Shown here piece by piece: positions 7,869 to 17,657 of a stretch of DNA of 64,000 bases. The stretch lies in assembly GCA_965368585.1 (NCBI GenBank), contig CBDUNM010000006.1, positions 1 through 64,000 of the forward strand, read 5' to 3'. Made by a program: the position numbers and the translations under genes. The notes beneath the pieces are model-generated. The model worked only from the letters and a program-made list of their open reading frames with translations, was not told where the DNA came from and ran no database searches. Each line of letters opens with the position of its first letter. Positions within the stretch are counted from its first letter, which is position 1. This DNA is from JARRQB01 sp965368585 (lineage in GTDB: Bacteria > Pseudomonadota > Gammaproteobacteria > Chromatiales > Chromatiaceae).

Positions 7869-10640
7869 ATGACCGAAAGCGCCAAGTATGTTTACGCCTT
7901 CGAAGAGGGCGATGGACATGACAAGATGCTGCTAGGAGGCAAGGGCGCCAACCTTTGTGAAATGACCCAGATCGGCCTGAACGTGCCGCCGGGCTTTACC
8001 ATTTCCACGCACGCCTGTTTGGAGTACCTGGACGACTCCGAACACGACCTGCCGCGCGGGGTCATGGATCAGGTCCGCGAGCACATGCGCAATCTGGAAC
8101 GGGCGACCGGCAAGGTGTTCGGCGGCGCGGACGACCCGCTGCTGGTGTCAGTGCGATCCGGCTCCGCGATGTCCATGCCGGGGATGATGGATACCATCTT
8201 GAACCTCGGACTGAATACGGACACGCTCCGCGGGCTGATCGCGCATTCCGGTAACGAACGGTTCGGCTACGACGCCTATCGGCGCTTTATCCAGCTGTTC
8301 GGCAAGGTCGCGCTGGGCGTTGCGGACGAGGTCTTCGATGCGCAGTTCGAGGAAGTGAAACAGCAGGCGGGGGTCAAGCAGGATGTGGGGCTTTCGGCCC
8401 GCGATCTGCGTGAAATTGCCGACCGGTTTCTGGACGTAGTGGAAAAGGAGACGGGCCAGCCGTTTCCCGAAGACCCGATGACCCAACTCGAGATCGCGAT
8501 CAAGGCCGTCTTCGATTCCTGGATGGGGAAGCGCGCCGTGGACTATCGCCGCGAGTTCCATATCACCAAGGAGATGGCCAACGGCACGGCCGTCAATGTC
8601 GTGACCATGGTATTCGGCAACCTGGGCGACGACTGCGCCACCGGCGTTGGTTTCACCCGCTACCCGGACACGGGTGAGAACCGCATGTTCGGCGAGTACC
8701 TGACCAACGCTCAGGGCGAAGACGTGGTTGCCGGCATCCGCACCCCCAAGCCGATCGACGCCCTGGCCGACGAGATGCCCGAGATGTATCGCCAACTGGT
8801 CGAGCTGCGCGATCGGTTGGAGAGCCACTACAAGGAAGTGCAGGACTTCGAGTTCACCATTGAGCGTGGGCGCCTGTATTGTCTGCAGACTCGCAACGGT
8901 AAGATGAATGCGACCGCCATGGTCCGCACGTCGGTCGAGATGGTGCGCGAGGATCTGATCGGGCGGGAGCAGGCGCTCAAGCGCATTCAGCCGGATATCC
9001 TAGAACAGCTCCTGTTTCCGCGCCTGGATCCCGTTGCCCGCGCCATCCCGCTCGCGCGTGGCCTGCCTGCGTCGCCGGGCGCCGCGGTAGGGCATGCCGT
9101 GTTCGACGCCGACCGCGCCGAGTTGCTCGGTCGCGGCGGTCAGAACGTCATCCTGGTCCGCGAAGAGACCAAGCCCGAAGATATTCACGGATTTTTCGCC
9201 TCGCAGGGCATATTGACCTCGCGTGGTGGCAAGACCTCCCACGCCGCGGTCGTCGCGCGCGGCATGGGCAAGCCCTGCGTCGCGGGCGCCGAGGGCATCC
9301 ATGTCGACGTCGCCATACGCAAGGCGTTCGTCGGTGATGCGACCATCGCCGAGGGCGATGTGATTACGATCGACGGCACCACGGGTGACGTCTATATCGG
9401 TTCGGTGCCGATGATCGAGGCGGAATTCTCGGCGGAATTGGATGTCCTGCTCGGCTGGGCCGACGCGGCGGCCAGACTTAAGGTCATGGCTAACGCCGAC
9501 ACGCCGGAAGACGCGCAACGCGCCGTCAAATTTGGTGCGCAAGGCATCGGATTGTGCCGTACCGAACGCATGTTCAATGCGGCCGAGCGTCTGCCCCTGG
9601 TGGTCGAAATGATTCTGGCCAAGGACGCCACCGCGCGTCAGGTCGCACTGGATAAACTGTTGCCGATTCAGCGCGCGGATTTCAAGGGAATGCTGACCGC
9701 GATGGCCGGCCGACCGGTGACCGTGCGTCTGCTCGATCCACCGATCCACGAATTCCTGCCGGCCCAGAGCCAACTGGAAAAAGAACTCGCCCACTTGATC
9801 CATCTGCGTGACGCCGTGAGCGGCATGAGCATTCTGTCCGACGCGGTCGAATTCATGTACCGCGACGCCGAGCAGCGCCCGCAAGTGGCCTTCTTGGCCG
9901 AGCCGCGCGTGGTCGAAGAGGCCATCGAAAAGAAAGAGAGCATGCTGCGCAAGGTGCGCGCCTTGCACGAAGTGAACCCCATGTTGGGACATCGCGGAGT
10001 GCGGCTCGGAATCACCTTTCCCGAAATCTATTCCATGCAGATACGTGCCATCCTCGAAGCCGCCGCGGAGTGCGTGAAGGAAGGATTGGACGTGCAACCT
10101 GAGATCATGGTGCCGCAGGTCTGTACGCGACAAGAGTTGATGCGGGTAAAGACCATCGTGGACTCGGTCAAACAGGCCGTGGAGTCGCACTACGGCGTAG
10201 TGGTCAACTTCAAGTTCGGGTCCATGCTCGAAGTGGTGCGCGCGTGCATGCGCGCCGAGTCCATGGCCGAGGTGGCGGAATTCTTTTCCTTCGGGACCAA
10301 CGACCTGACCCAGGCCGCTTTTTCATTTTCCCGCGAGGACGCCGAGAACAAATTCCTGCCCATGTACAACGAAAACGAAATTCTGCAGGACAATCCGTTC
10401 GAGGTGCTCGACATCAAAGGTGTCGGCAAGCTGATGGAACTCGCCGTCAACTGGGGACGAGGCAAACGCGAGGACATGAAGATCGGCATCTGTGGTGAGC
10501 ACGGCGGACACCCCAGTTCGATCAAGTTCTGCCACGATATCGGGTTGAGCTATGTATCCTGCTCCGGGCCGCGGGTGCCGATTGCGCGCCTGGCCGCCGC
10601 GCACGCCGCCATGGCGGTTACGCGCTCAGGAGAACATTAG
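7869..10640 (+). CDS. ppdK: pyruvate, phosphate dikinase
   Basis: Interconverts pyruvate + ATP + Pi with phosphoenolpyruvate + AMP + PPi, serving gluconeogenesis or pyrophosphate-linked glycolysis. The protein is 923 aa, the usual length. It has the N-terminal ATP-grasp domain (KMLLGGKGANLCEM, SGSAMSMPGMMDTILNLG), the phosphohistidine domain with GGKTSHAAVVARG (phosphorylated H458), and the C-terminal PEP-binding barrel (GIGLCRTERMF, FGTNDLTQ, GICGEHGGHPSS with its catalytic cysteine). Two starts 9 nt apart are possible: ATG 7860, or ATG 7869 with AGGA 11 nt upstream, which gives the family-like MTESAKYVYAF. No PPDK regulatory protein gene is nearby. Confidence 0.95.
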   Translation: MTESAKYVYAFEEGDGHDKMLLGGKGANLCEMTQIGLNVPPGFTISTHACLEYLDDSEHDLPRGVMDQVREHMRNLERATGKVFGGADDPLLVSVRSGSAMSMPGMMDTILNLGLNTDTLRGLIAHSGNERFGYDAYRRFIQLFGKVALGVADEVFDAQFEEVKQQAGVKQDVGLSARDLREIADRFLDVVEKETGQPFPEDPMTQLEIAIKAVFDSWMGKRAVDYRREFHITKEMANGTAVNVVTMVFGNLGDDCATGVGFTRYPDTGENRMFGEYLTNAQGEDVVAGIRTPKPIDALADEMPEMYRQLVELRDRLESHYKEVQDFEFTIERGRLYCLQTRNGKMNATAMVRTSVEMVREDLIGREQALKRIQPDILEQLLFPRLDPVARAIPLARGLPASPGAAVGHAVFDADRAELLGRGGQNVILVREETKPEDIHGFFASQGILTSRGGKTSHAAVVARGMGKPCVAGAEGIHVDVAIRKAFVGDATIAEGDVITIDGTTGDVYIGSVPMIEAEFSAELDVLLGWADAAARLKVMANADTPEDAQRAVKFGAQGIGLCRTERMFNAAERLPLVVEMILAKDATARQVALDKLLPIQRADFKGMLTAMAGRPVTVRLLDPPIHEFLPAQSQLEKELAHLIHLRDAVSGMSILSDAVEFMYRDAEQRPQVAFLAEPRVVEEAIEKKESMLRKVRALHEVNPMLGHRGVRLGITFPEIYSMQIRAILEAAAECVKEGLDVQPEIMVPQVCTRQELMRVKTIVDSVKQAVESHYGVVVNFKFGSMLEVVRACMRAESMAEVAEFFSFGTNDLTQAAFSFSREDAENKFLPMYNENEILQDNPFEVLDIKGVGKLMELAVNWGRGKREDMKIGICGEHGGHPSSIKFCHDIGLSYVSCSGPRVPIARLAAAHAAMAVTRSGEH

Positions 10641-10682
10641 GCGACACCTTGTAGCAAAGCGAGATGACACAGTAGGCTGGTG

Positions 10683-10711
10683 CCGGCGGAGCCCGAGGTG
10701 GGCCCCGCCGG
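10683..10711 (+). terminator. strong hairpin after ppdK
   Basis: CCGGCGG pairs with CCGCCGG and, after one mismatch, GCCC pairs with GGGC around a 5-nt loop, 43 nt past the ppdK stop. There is no U-tract, so it may be a transcript-stabilising or Rho-linked hairpin rather than a classical intrinsic terminator. Confidence 0.45.
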
Positions 10712-10734
10712 AGGGTCCGCGGTCGAACAGAGGA

Positions 10735-11019
10735 TTACTTGAAGCCCAGATACCCCAAGGTGGTTTCGAAGAAGTCCTTGAGGGGGTTCACATCCGGCGA
10801 ACCCACAAAGACGTCGTGGCTGTCTTCCACGCAACAGGGGCTGTCCAACTCGGCGCACTTTACCAAAAAACGGCCGTCTTTTGCCATTATTTCAATGGCT
10901 TGGGTGCATTCAAAAGTCCATGTCTCGCGTCCAAAATGAGATTTTCGGGTAGCGAGGATGGTGGGGTTGGGGCAGGTGGGGCAAATGTCACCTGCGCGCG
11001 GCGTATTATCGTTTGACAT
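10735..11019 (-). CDS. hypothetical cysteine-rich small protein
   Basis: A 94-residue protein if begun at ATG (MSNDNTPRAGDICPTC). Six cysteines (C13, C16, C38, C55, C62, C63), with CPTC near the start, suggest a zinc ribbon or other metal knot. The C-terminus is acidic and amphipathic. The frame also opens 30 nt further upstream with a TTG. No ribosome site is convincing for either start. It is convergent with ppdK and divergent from the FkbM gene. I do not recognise the family. Confidence 0.45.
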   Translation of the reverse strand: MSNDNTPRAGDICPTCPNPTILATRKSHFGRETWTFECTQAIEIMAKDGRFLVKCAELDSPCCVEDSHDVFVGSPDVNPLKDFFETTLGYLGFK

Positions 11020-11204
11020 ATCCTTGGGGCCACAAGATGAGCTGCTCAACGCCTTCAGGGTAAAACATGGACGGTATCGCCAAGTAGGTTTCCGTTGCCG
11101 AGTGGCTTACATGATAGAGAAAATAACTGCCCCGTGCTGCAACAAAATGGCCGATGGATGCAAAGATCGTCAGGTCCGACGAGCGGCCGGCGCAAGGCAT
11201 CAGA

Positions 11205-11909
11205 ATGAACGGCGTGATTCGAAAAATCACCAGGCGGCTCAAGGCCGTGGTAAGCAGAGGGTTAATCGAGCGTCCGGAGGTGAGTTGCGCGACCGAGCGG
11301 TTTGGGTCGGACTACGGCGGCTGGGAGGTCGCCGTCGAACACATCGGCGCCGGTTCCGTGGTCCATTCGTTCGGCGTGGGAGAGGACGCTTCTTTCGATA
11401 CGGCGCTGATCGCGCGGTTCGGCCTGACCATCCATGCGTTCGATCCCACGCCGAGGTCCATCGCATGGGTTGCAGCGCAGGGGTTCACGCACCGGTTCGT
11501 CATGCACGCATACGGCATTGCGGCGTTTGACGGCGAGGTCTCCTTCAATCCGCCGGAAAATCCGGAGCACGTGTCGCATACTCTGCTCGACAGACCTGCA
11601 ACGCGGGCGAGGGCAATTACGGTGCCGGTAAAAAGGCTGCGTAACATAATGCCCAGCCTGGGACATGACCGCATCGATATCATCAAGATGGATGTCGAAG
11701 GGGCGGAATACGACGTGATCAAAGATATCGAGGCGTCGGATATTCGGCCTCGACAAGTACGGGTGGAGTTTCATCACCGCTTCCCCGGCGTGGGCGTCAG
11801 AAAAACCAGAGCGGCCATCGCCCGGCTCAGATCCATGGGGTATCGGCTGTTTTCGGTCTCCGCCGGCCAGGAAGAATTCTGTTTCATTCGCCACGCGCGT
11901 CCGGAGTAG
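11205..11909 (+). CDS. FkbM family methyltransferase
   Basis: SAM-dependent O-methyltransferase of the FkbM family, usually acting on sugars, glycans or small metabolites. The 234-residue reading has a nucleotide-binding segment VVHSFGVGEDASFD, the acidic end of the second strand (HAFDPTP), and the FkbM signature IDIIKMDVEGAEYDVI (about 161-176). The chosen ATG has AAGG about 7 nt upstream; another ATG lies 51 nt earlier (11154). The last 26 nt overlap the convergent RND permease gene. No glycan-synthesis genes are adjacent, so its substrate is unknown. Confidence 0.8.
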   Translation: MNGVIRKITRRLKAVVSRGLIERPEVSCATERFGSDYGGWEVAVEHIGAGSVVHSFGVGEDASFDTALIARFGLTIHAFDPTPRSIAWVAAQGFTHRFVMHAYGIAAFDGEVSFNPPENPEHVSHTLLDRPATRARAITVPVKRLRNIMPSLGHDRIDIIKMDVEGAEYDVIKDIEASDIRPRQVRVEFHHRFPGVGVRKTRAAIARLRSMGYRLFSVSAGQEEFCFIRHARPE

Positions 11910-14900
11910 TTGCAGCGACCAAAGGGGCATCGCGCTCCGGCGCGCGTGTGGCCCGCAGCACCAACGACAGCAACGCCGGCATAAAGGTCAGAGTCACCAG
12001 GGTGGAGAACAGCAAGCCGAACAACACGATGGCCCCCAGGCCGCGATACAGTTCCGAGCCGGCGCCCGGGTTGAACACCAGCGGCGACAGTCCGGCGACG
12101 GTCGTCACCATCGACATCATGATCGGGCGCAGGCGAATGCGTACGGCTTCGGTAACGGCCTCCAGCGCGTCCATGCCGCGTTCACGTAGATTGCTGACTG
12201 CCCGCTCGACGATCAGTATCGGATTGTTGACCACGGTACCGATGAGTACCAGAAAACCGAGCATCGTGATCATATCGAACGGCTGCTGAATCGGGTATAG
12301 CCCGATCTTGTCCAGATGCGCCCCGCCGACGTTCAGCAACCAAAGGCCGATAATGCCGCCGCTGACCCCAATGGGCACGCTGGCCATGATCAACAGCGGG
12401 TAGCCCCAGTGCGAAAACACCGCCACCATCAGCAGATAGGCGATAAACAGCGCGACGATGAAATTTCCGCCCAGCGCCTCGCGGGTGGCATCGAGTCGAT
12501 CGCTGGCGCCGCTGATGGCGAGATTGATGTCCGGCGGCAGTTCGCCGGAGCGCTTCATTCCCGAGATAATCTCCGTACGTACCTTTTGTACCGCCGCCTC
12601 CAGCGGCACGTCGCGTGGCGGGATGATGCTCAGGGTGATGGTGCGTTCACCGTCGACACGGCGTATCGTTTCGGTGTTGACCGTCTCCTCGAGTTGCGCC
12701 ACCGCGCTCAACGGCACCACGCCGCCGGTCGGTGAGTACAGCATGAGCCGTTCAAGATCCTGCGGCCGCTCGATGTTGCCGCTCGTCGAATAGAGAAAGA
12801 CATCGATCTGGTCATCGCCGAGGAAGAATTGATCGACATAGGCGCCGTCCGAATAGGCCCAGACGGTGTAACCCAGATCCCCCGGCGTGATACCGAGTTC
12901 CGCCGCGCGTTCCCAGTCTGGCCGAACTTCCAGCATGGGCTGACCCAGGGTCAGGTTGGAAGGCGTCGAGCGCACGCGCGGGTTGTCGAAGATCTGCCCG
13001 GCTTTCGCAAACACCTTGAACCCCGCGTCGAACAGGCTCTCGAGTGCCGTTCCGCTGACCTCCAGGTTGATGCTGCGGGTCCCGCCGAAGTTGCCGGAAA
13101 AGATCGAGCCACGGCTGGAAAAACTGCGTAACCCCGGCAACTCGGCGGTGGTGGCGGTGGCGACCTCCATCAAGGCTTCGGTCTGGCGCCGGTCGGTTGC
13201 CTCGCGTACCACGAAGACGCGGCTCTCGTTGGCGAAGCCGATGGTGAAGTTGAGGGCCGGGACCTCGGTCTCGCCGCGCTCGAACAATGCGGGGTCCTGC
13301 CCTACCGCCGGTGTGAAATGCCGATCCACCGAGCGGAAGGCCTCGCGCATCATGCTGATGTTATAACCCGGGGGGGCGAACATCAGCGTGAAGATCTTGG
13401 ATTCTTCCCCTTCCGGCAGGTATTCGGCCTTGGGCGTCAGGTAATAGATGATGGCGCCCGCGCCGAGCAAAACGATCACGATCGTCGCCAGCGGACGGAC
13501 GGTGCCGCTGGCAAACCAATGGACGCCGCGGATTACGGTCCGGCCGAAGCGCGCCCCGAGCCGCGACAGCCAAGGCACCCTGGCATCGGCCGCGGGTACG
13601 CGCAGCATGCGGCCGGCAGCCGCCGGTACCAACGCGATGGCAACCAGCATCGACATAAAAATCGATGCCGAGATCGCGATGGCGATATCCGAATACAGCT
13701 GCCCGGCCTCTTCCTCGATGAGGGCCACGGGGAGGAATACGCAGACCGTGGTCAGCGTGGCGGCCAACACGGCCGGCCAGACCTCGCGCACCCCGTCCAG
13801 GGCCGCCTGCAGGCGCTGCTTGCCCATCTGCATGTGCCGGAAAATGTTCTCCAGGACGACGATGTTGTTGTCCAGCGTCATGCCGATGGCAAAGGCCACG
13901 CCGGCCAACGAGATCACGTTGACGGTGCGCCCGGTCAGGAGCAGGCCTAGAAAGGCCGCCACGGTGCAGATGGGGATGCCGATCGCCCCGATCAGCGTCG
14001 CCGGCGCCGAACGCATGAACAGAAACAGCACCAACAGCGCCAGCACGGCGCCCATGGCCAGATTGCGCTGCACGACCTTGACCGCGTCGGTGACGTAGAC
14101 GACATCGTCGGCGGTGCGGGCCAGGGTCAAGCCCTTGTCTTTGAGGATGCCCTGGTTGAGGCGCGCCACCGTGTCGAGCATGGCCCGCTTGATCTCGATA
14201 ACGTTGCTGCCGATCTGCCGGCTGACCGAGAAGGCGAGGATGGGTTTGCCTTCGGAATAGGCGTAGTTGCGGACCTCCGCGTAGCCAAGCTCGGCGTGGC
14301 CGACGTCGCGCAGCCGGATAAAGGCGCCGTCACGCTCGGCGATCACCAGGTTTTTCAGCGCGTCGACGCTGGCGAAGCGACCGATGGTGCGCAGCAGATA
14401 GCGCCGCTTGCCGCTGTCGAGGTCGCCCCCGGATACGTCCCGGTTGCGGGCGCGGATGGCGGCGCGCAGATCGGCCAGACGGATGCCGCGCTCGGCGAGC
14501 TTCAGCGGGTCGACGAACACCTTGACCTGTCGGGCGGCCCCGCCGCGCAGGCCCACGCTGGAAACACCGGGCACCCGCTCCATGGGTGTCTGTACGTACT
14601 CTTCCGCCCAGTCGCGCAATTGCAGGATGTCGTCTTCGCTGAACTGGCCCGCAACCGGCATCAAGCGGAAATACATGAAGGAGTTGGACGAAAAGGCCTC
14701 GGCCTTGATGCTGGGTTGATCGACGTTTTCCGGATAGCCCGGTACCTGCGACAGGGCATTGTTGACGTTGAGCAGCGCCTCTTCGATGCCGATGGAAAAC
14801 GGGAACTCCAGTTCGATCTCGGCCGTTGCGGTGGTGGCGGTCGAAACCATTCGTTCCAGCCCCGGAATGCGGCTGAGGTACTTTTCCTGGTCGACCAGGA

Positions 14901-15081
14901 TCTCTTTCTCTATATCCTGCGGCGACGCGCCCGGCCAGGTGGTGCGAATCGAAATCACCCGCGCGTCCAGATCGGGGATCATCTGCACGGGGACATTGAA
15001 GATCGACAGCACGCCGAACAGGGTGAGGATCAGGATCGCAACGGTGAGTATGATCGGGCGCTCGATGGCGAAGCGGAACAT
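11884..15081 (-). CDS. RND efflux transporter permease subunit
   Basis: A 1065-residue inner-membrane proton antiporter of the AcrB/HAE type. It starts FRFAIERPIILTV with TM1, has the large porter domain, the central TM block and a second copy beginning near residue 520. The relay segment in TM4 reads GMTLDNNIVVLENI, so only the first of the two AcrB aspartates (DD) is kept and the second is Asn, which also occurs in other RND subfamilies. It follows its adaptor gene by 6 nt in one operon. The transported substrate cannot be deduced. No TolC-like channel is encoded in the window. Confidence 0.9.
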   Translation of the reverse strand: MFRFAIERPIILTVAILILTLFGVLSIFNVPVQMIPDLDARVISIRTTWPGASPQDIEKEILVDQEKYLSRIPGLERMVSTATTATAEIELEFPFSIGIEEALLNVNNALSQVPGYPENVDQPSIKAEAFSSNSFMYFRLMPVAGQFSEDDILQLRDWAEEYVQTPMERVPGVSSVGLRGGAARQVKVFVDPLKLAERGIRLADLRAAIRARNRDVSGGDLDSGKRRYLLRTIGRFASVDALKNLVIAERDGAFIRLRDVGHAELGYAEVRNYAYSEGKPILAFSVSRQIGSNVIEIKRAMLDTVARLNQGILKDKGLTLARTADDVVYVTDAVKVVQRNLAMGAVLALLVLFLFMRSAPATLIGAIGIPICTVAAFLGLLLTGRTVNVISLAGVAFAIGMTLDNNIVVLENIFRHMQMGKQRLQAALDGVREVWPAVLAATLTTVCVFLPVALIEEEAGQLYSDIAIAISASIFMSMLVAIALVPAAAGRMLRVPAADARVPWLSRLGARFGRTVIRGVHWFASGTVRPLATIVIVLLGAGAIIYYLTPKAEYLPEGEESKIFTLMFAPPGYNISMMREAFRSVDRHFTPAVGQDPALFERGETEVPALNFTIGFANESRVFVVREATDRRQTEALMEVATATTAELPGLRSFSSRGSIFSGNFGGTRSINLEVSGTALESLFDAGFKVFAKAGQIFDNPRVRSTPSNLTLGQPMLEVRPDWERAAELGITPGDLGYTVWAYSDGAYVDQFFLGDDQIDVFLYSTSGNIERPQDLERLMLYSPTGGVVPLSAVAQLEETVNTETIRRVDGERTITLSIIPPRDVPLEAAVQKVRTEIISGMKRSGELPPDINLAISGASDRLDATREALGGNFIVALFIAYLLMVAVFSHWGYPLLIMASVPIGVSGGIIGLWLLNVGGAHLDKIGLYPIQQPFDMITMLGFLVLIGTVVNNPILIVERAVSNLRERGMDALEAVTEAVRIRLRPIMMSMVTTVAGLSPLVFNPGAGSELYRGLGAIVLFGLLFSTLVTLTFMPALLSLVLRATRAPERDAPLVAATTPDARGE

Positions 15082-15087
15082 GGCTGG

Positions 15088-16230
15088 CTACTCGTTGGCG
15101 ACCGTCGTCGGACCGGCGGTGCGGTCGCGCACGGCCTGGCCGGGGCGCAGGCGCTCGTTGCCCAGCATGACGATCCGATCGCCAGCCTGCAGCTCGGTGC
15201 TGATCACTTCCAGCCGATCGCCGTGTGCCCGGCCGGGTTCGACGCTGACCGGGTAGACCTTGAGTTCGTCCCGGTCCTGGCGCACCCGCCAGACCACGCG
15301 TTCACCGCTGCTCTTGGCCACCACCGCGTCACGCGGGACGGTCATGGCTGCGGTGGTGCCGTTATCCAGTTCGATCCCCACACGTGCCGACATGCCCGGC
15401 GCGAGCTGGTGATCGCGATTGTCGATGTCGATCAACAAGGGAAAACTGCGTGACGCTTCGTTGCCCAGCGCCACGCGTGCAAATATCCGGCCGTTGAACT
15501 CCCGCTCCGGTAACGCATCGAATTCGACCCGGGCCCTGGCGCCGACCGCGACCGACGGGTAATAACGTTGCGGCAATGACGCCTGAACGCGCAGTGTGTC
15601 CATCTCGACCAGCTCGATCAGGGTGTCGTCCCGCTGCACCCATTGGCCTACCTCGACGTCCTTGCTGACCACCATACCGGCGAAAGGTGCGGCGACCGCA
15701 TGGCGTTCCCGCAGTTCGCGGGCGCGAGCCAGTTCGGCCTGCTCGCGGGTCAGGTCGGCGGTGGCGATCGCCAAATCCGCGATGGCCGATTCGATCGCGG
15801 TTTCGGAGGTGTGACGGTTCTTTTGCAGGCGCATCAGCTCATCGCGTTTGCGCATCGCGTCGCGGCGCCTGGCGTCGGCTCCGGCGACCCGCGCCTGCGC
15901 CACGTCGATCTCGATGTCGGCCAGGCGCGCGTCGAGTTCCACGATTGGGTCGCCGGGTTTTACCCAGGCCCCTACATCCACCAACACCCGTGTGGCCAGA
16001 CCCTCCACGCGCGGCGACAGACGCACGTGCCGCCAGGGTATCGAGGTGCCGGATAGCCTAACCTCCTGGCGCAAGGTCTCATGTAATACCTCTGCCAGGG
16101 TAACCGGACTCGGGGCGTCCTTCTTGTCGGCTTGCGCCAGTACGGCCGAGGTCAGGCCGAACACTAACCACAGGCCGGTCGCGAGGCTCGGGCGGCTACG
16201 CCGATGCGCATCGTTACCGGACACTAACAC
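15088..16230 (-). CDS. RND efflux periplasmic adaptor subunit (MFP)
   Basis: Membrane fusion protein linking the RND pump to an outer-membrane channel. The 380-residue protein has a signal segment (GLWLVFGLTSAVLA, about 19-32), a split lipoyl domain (VEGLATRVLVDVGAWVKPGD and AAPFAGMVVSKDVEVGQWV), a coiled-coil hairpin between them (about 105-170), a beta-barrel domain and a C-terminal membrane-proximal domain. It starts with GTG, and a second GTG two codons later is equally possible. It is promoter-proximal in the efflux operon and divergent from the sugar ABC operon, with about 85 nt shared between them. Confidence 0.88.
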   Translation of the reverse strand: MLVSGNDAHRRSRPSLATGLWLVFGLTSAVLAQADKKDAPSPVTLAEVLHETLRQEVRLSGTSIPWRHVRLSPRVEGLATRVLVDVGAWVKPGDPIVELDARLADIEIDVAQARVAGADARRRDAMRKRDELMRLQKNRHTSETAIESAIADLAIATADLTREQAELARARELRERHAVAAPFAGMVVSKDVEVGQWVQRDDTLIELVEMDTLRVQASLPQRYYPSVAVGARARVEFDALPEREFNGRIFARVALGNEASRSFPLLIDIDNRDHQLAPGMSARVGIELDNGTTAAMTVPRDAVVAKSSGERVVWRVRQDRDELKVYPVSVEPGRAHGDRLEVISTELQAGDRIVMLGNERLRPGQAVRDRTAGPTTVANE

Positions 16231-16316
16231 AGGAATTCACCGTACAATGTTCGCATGCTCCGTTCGTCTCGCTGCATACTATGATCCATTTCGCACGGCT
16301 TCGCCATGGTGACGGG

Positions 16317-17657
16317 ATGGTGCCGCCCGACACGGCGGTCGAAGGACTATCCGCCGAATTTATAAGACTTTTTATCGGTGCGTTTATGCTGTTGCTGGTG
16401 GCGGGCTGTGGCGACGCAGAGCGGGGGACGCACGCGGTGCCGGTCGTGGAGGTCTGGGCCCACGCCGGCCAGCAAAGCGAACGCGCGACGCTGCAGGGGC
16501 AGGTGGCCCGCTTCAATGCCGCCAATACCGACTTCCGCATTAACCTCACCCTGATTCCGGAGGGCAACTACAACGCCCAGGTGCAGGCCGCGGCGGTGGC
16601 GGGCGCGTTGCCTGATCTATTGGAGTTCGACGGACCGTTTCTCTACGCCTACGTATGGCAGGGGCGGCTGCGTCCGCTCGACGATCTGCTGCCGGACGCG
16701 GTGCTCGGCGACCTGCTGCCTTCGATCGTCGCGCAGGGTAGCTATCACGGTCGCCTGTGGTCGGTCGCTACCTTCGACTCGGGCCTGGGCATGTACGCGG
16801 ATCGCGCCCGGCTCGCTCGGGCTGGTATCCGTATTCCGACCTTGGAGCGGCCCTGGGGCCTGCGTGAGTTCGAAGCCGTTCTAACACGGCTTGCGTCACA
16901 CGATGCCGACGGCCAGGTACTGGACTTGAAGCTCAATTACGCCGGCGAGTGGTACACCTATGCCTATTCTCCGCTGCTCCAGTCGGCGGGAGGCGACCTC
17001 GTCGACCGCGGCGATTTCCGCCGCGCCGGTGGCGTGCTCAACAGCCCCGCAGCGGTGGCGGCGCTGCAGGCCCTGCAAGGCTGGATACGGGAGGGCCGCG
17101 TCGACCCCAATGTCGACGACGCCGCCTTCGTCACCGGCCGTGTCGCCTTGGCCTTCGGCGGTCACTGGAACTACGCCCGGTACCGCGAGCACTATGGCGA
17201 CGATCTGTTGCTGTTGCCGCTGCCCGACTTCGGCCGGGGCCCGAAAACGGGTCAGGGTTCCTGGTGCTGGGCGGTCACCATCGACAGTAAACGGCTGCAG
17301 GCCGCGGCACGCTTCCTCACCTTCGTGCTGCGACCGGAGGAAGTCCTGGCCATGAGCGCAGCCAACGGTGCGGTGCCCGCCACGCGCACCGCGATCGAGG
17401 GCTCGCCGCGCTATGCGCCCGGTGGGCCGCTGCATCTGGTCGTCCGGCAGTTGACGGGTGGTTACGCGGTACCGCGCCCGCCCACTCCGGCCTATCCGGT
17501 GATCACGGCCGAGTTTCAGGCGGCCTTTGACCGTATCCGCAGTGGCAGCGACGTAGGCGCGGCGCTCGATCGCGCCGCGCGGCTGATCGATCTCGAAATC
17601 GAAGACAATCGCGGCTATCCGCTGCTCGGCCGCGCCCGCGCGGCGGCGCTGCGATGA
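16317..17657 (+). CDS. sugar ABC transporter substrate-binding lipoprotein
   Basis: Extracytoplasmic family 1 (MalE/UgpB-like) binding protein for a sugar or glycoside importer. The signal is lipoprotein type: FIGAFMLLLVAG-C, with the lipidated cysteine at residue 31 of the 446-residue reading. The mature part has the typical VEVWAHAGQQSER start, LPDLLEFDGPF, and VALAFGGHWNYARYR near the cleft. The N-terminus is uncertain: ATG 16281 is 12 codons earlier and neither start has a clear ribosome site, so the leader is long for a lipoprotein. The next gene overlaps by 4 nt (ATGA), so the four ABC genes form one operon. The substrate is not identifiable. Confidence 0.85.
   Translation: MVPPDTAVEGLSAEFIRLFIGAFMLLLVAGCGDAERGTHAVPVVEVWAHAGQQSERATLQGQVARFNAANTDFRINLTLIPEGNYNAQVQAAAVAGALPDLLEFDGPFLYAYVWQGRLRPLDDLLPDAVLGDLLPSIVAQGSYHGRLWSVATFDSGLGMYADRARLARAGIRIPTLERPWGLREFEAVLTRLASHDADGQVLDLKLNYAGEWYTYAYSPLLQSAGGDLVDRGDFRRAGGVLNSPAAVAALQALQGWIREGRVDPNVDDAAFVTGRVALAFGGHWNYARYREHYGDDLLLLPLPDFGRGPKTGQGSWCWAVTIDSKRLQAAARFLTFVLRPEEVLAMSAANGAVPATRTAIEGSPRYAPGGPLHLVVRQLTGGYAVPRPPTPAYPVITAEFQAAFDRIRSGSDVGAALDRAARLIDLEIEDNRGYPLLGRARAAALR

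Noticed and set aside
14296..15453. 385-codon frame antisense to the RND genes
   Set aside because: Spans two real genes on the other strand, no family similarity.
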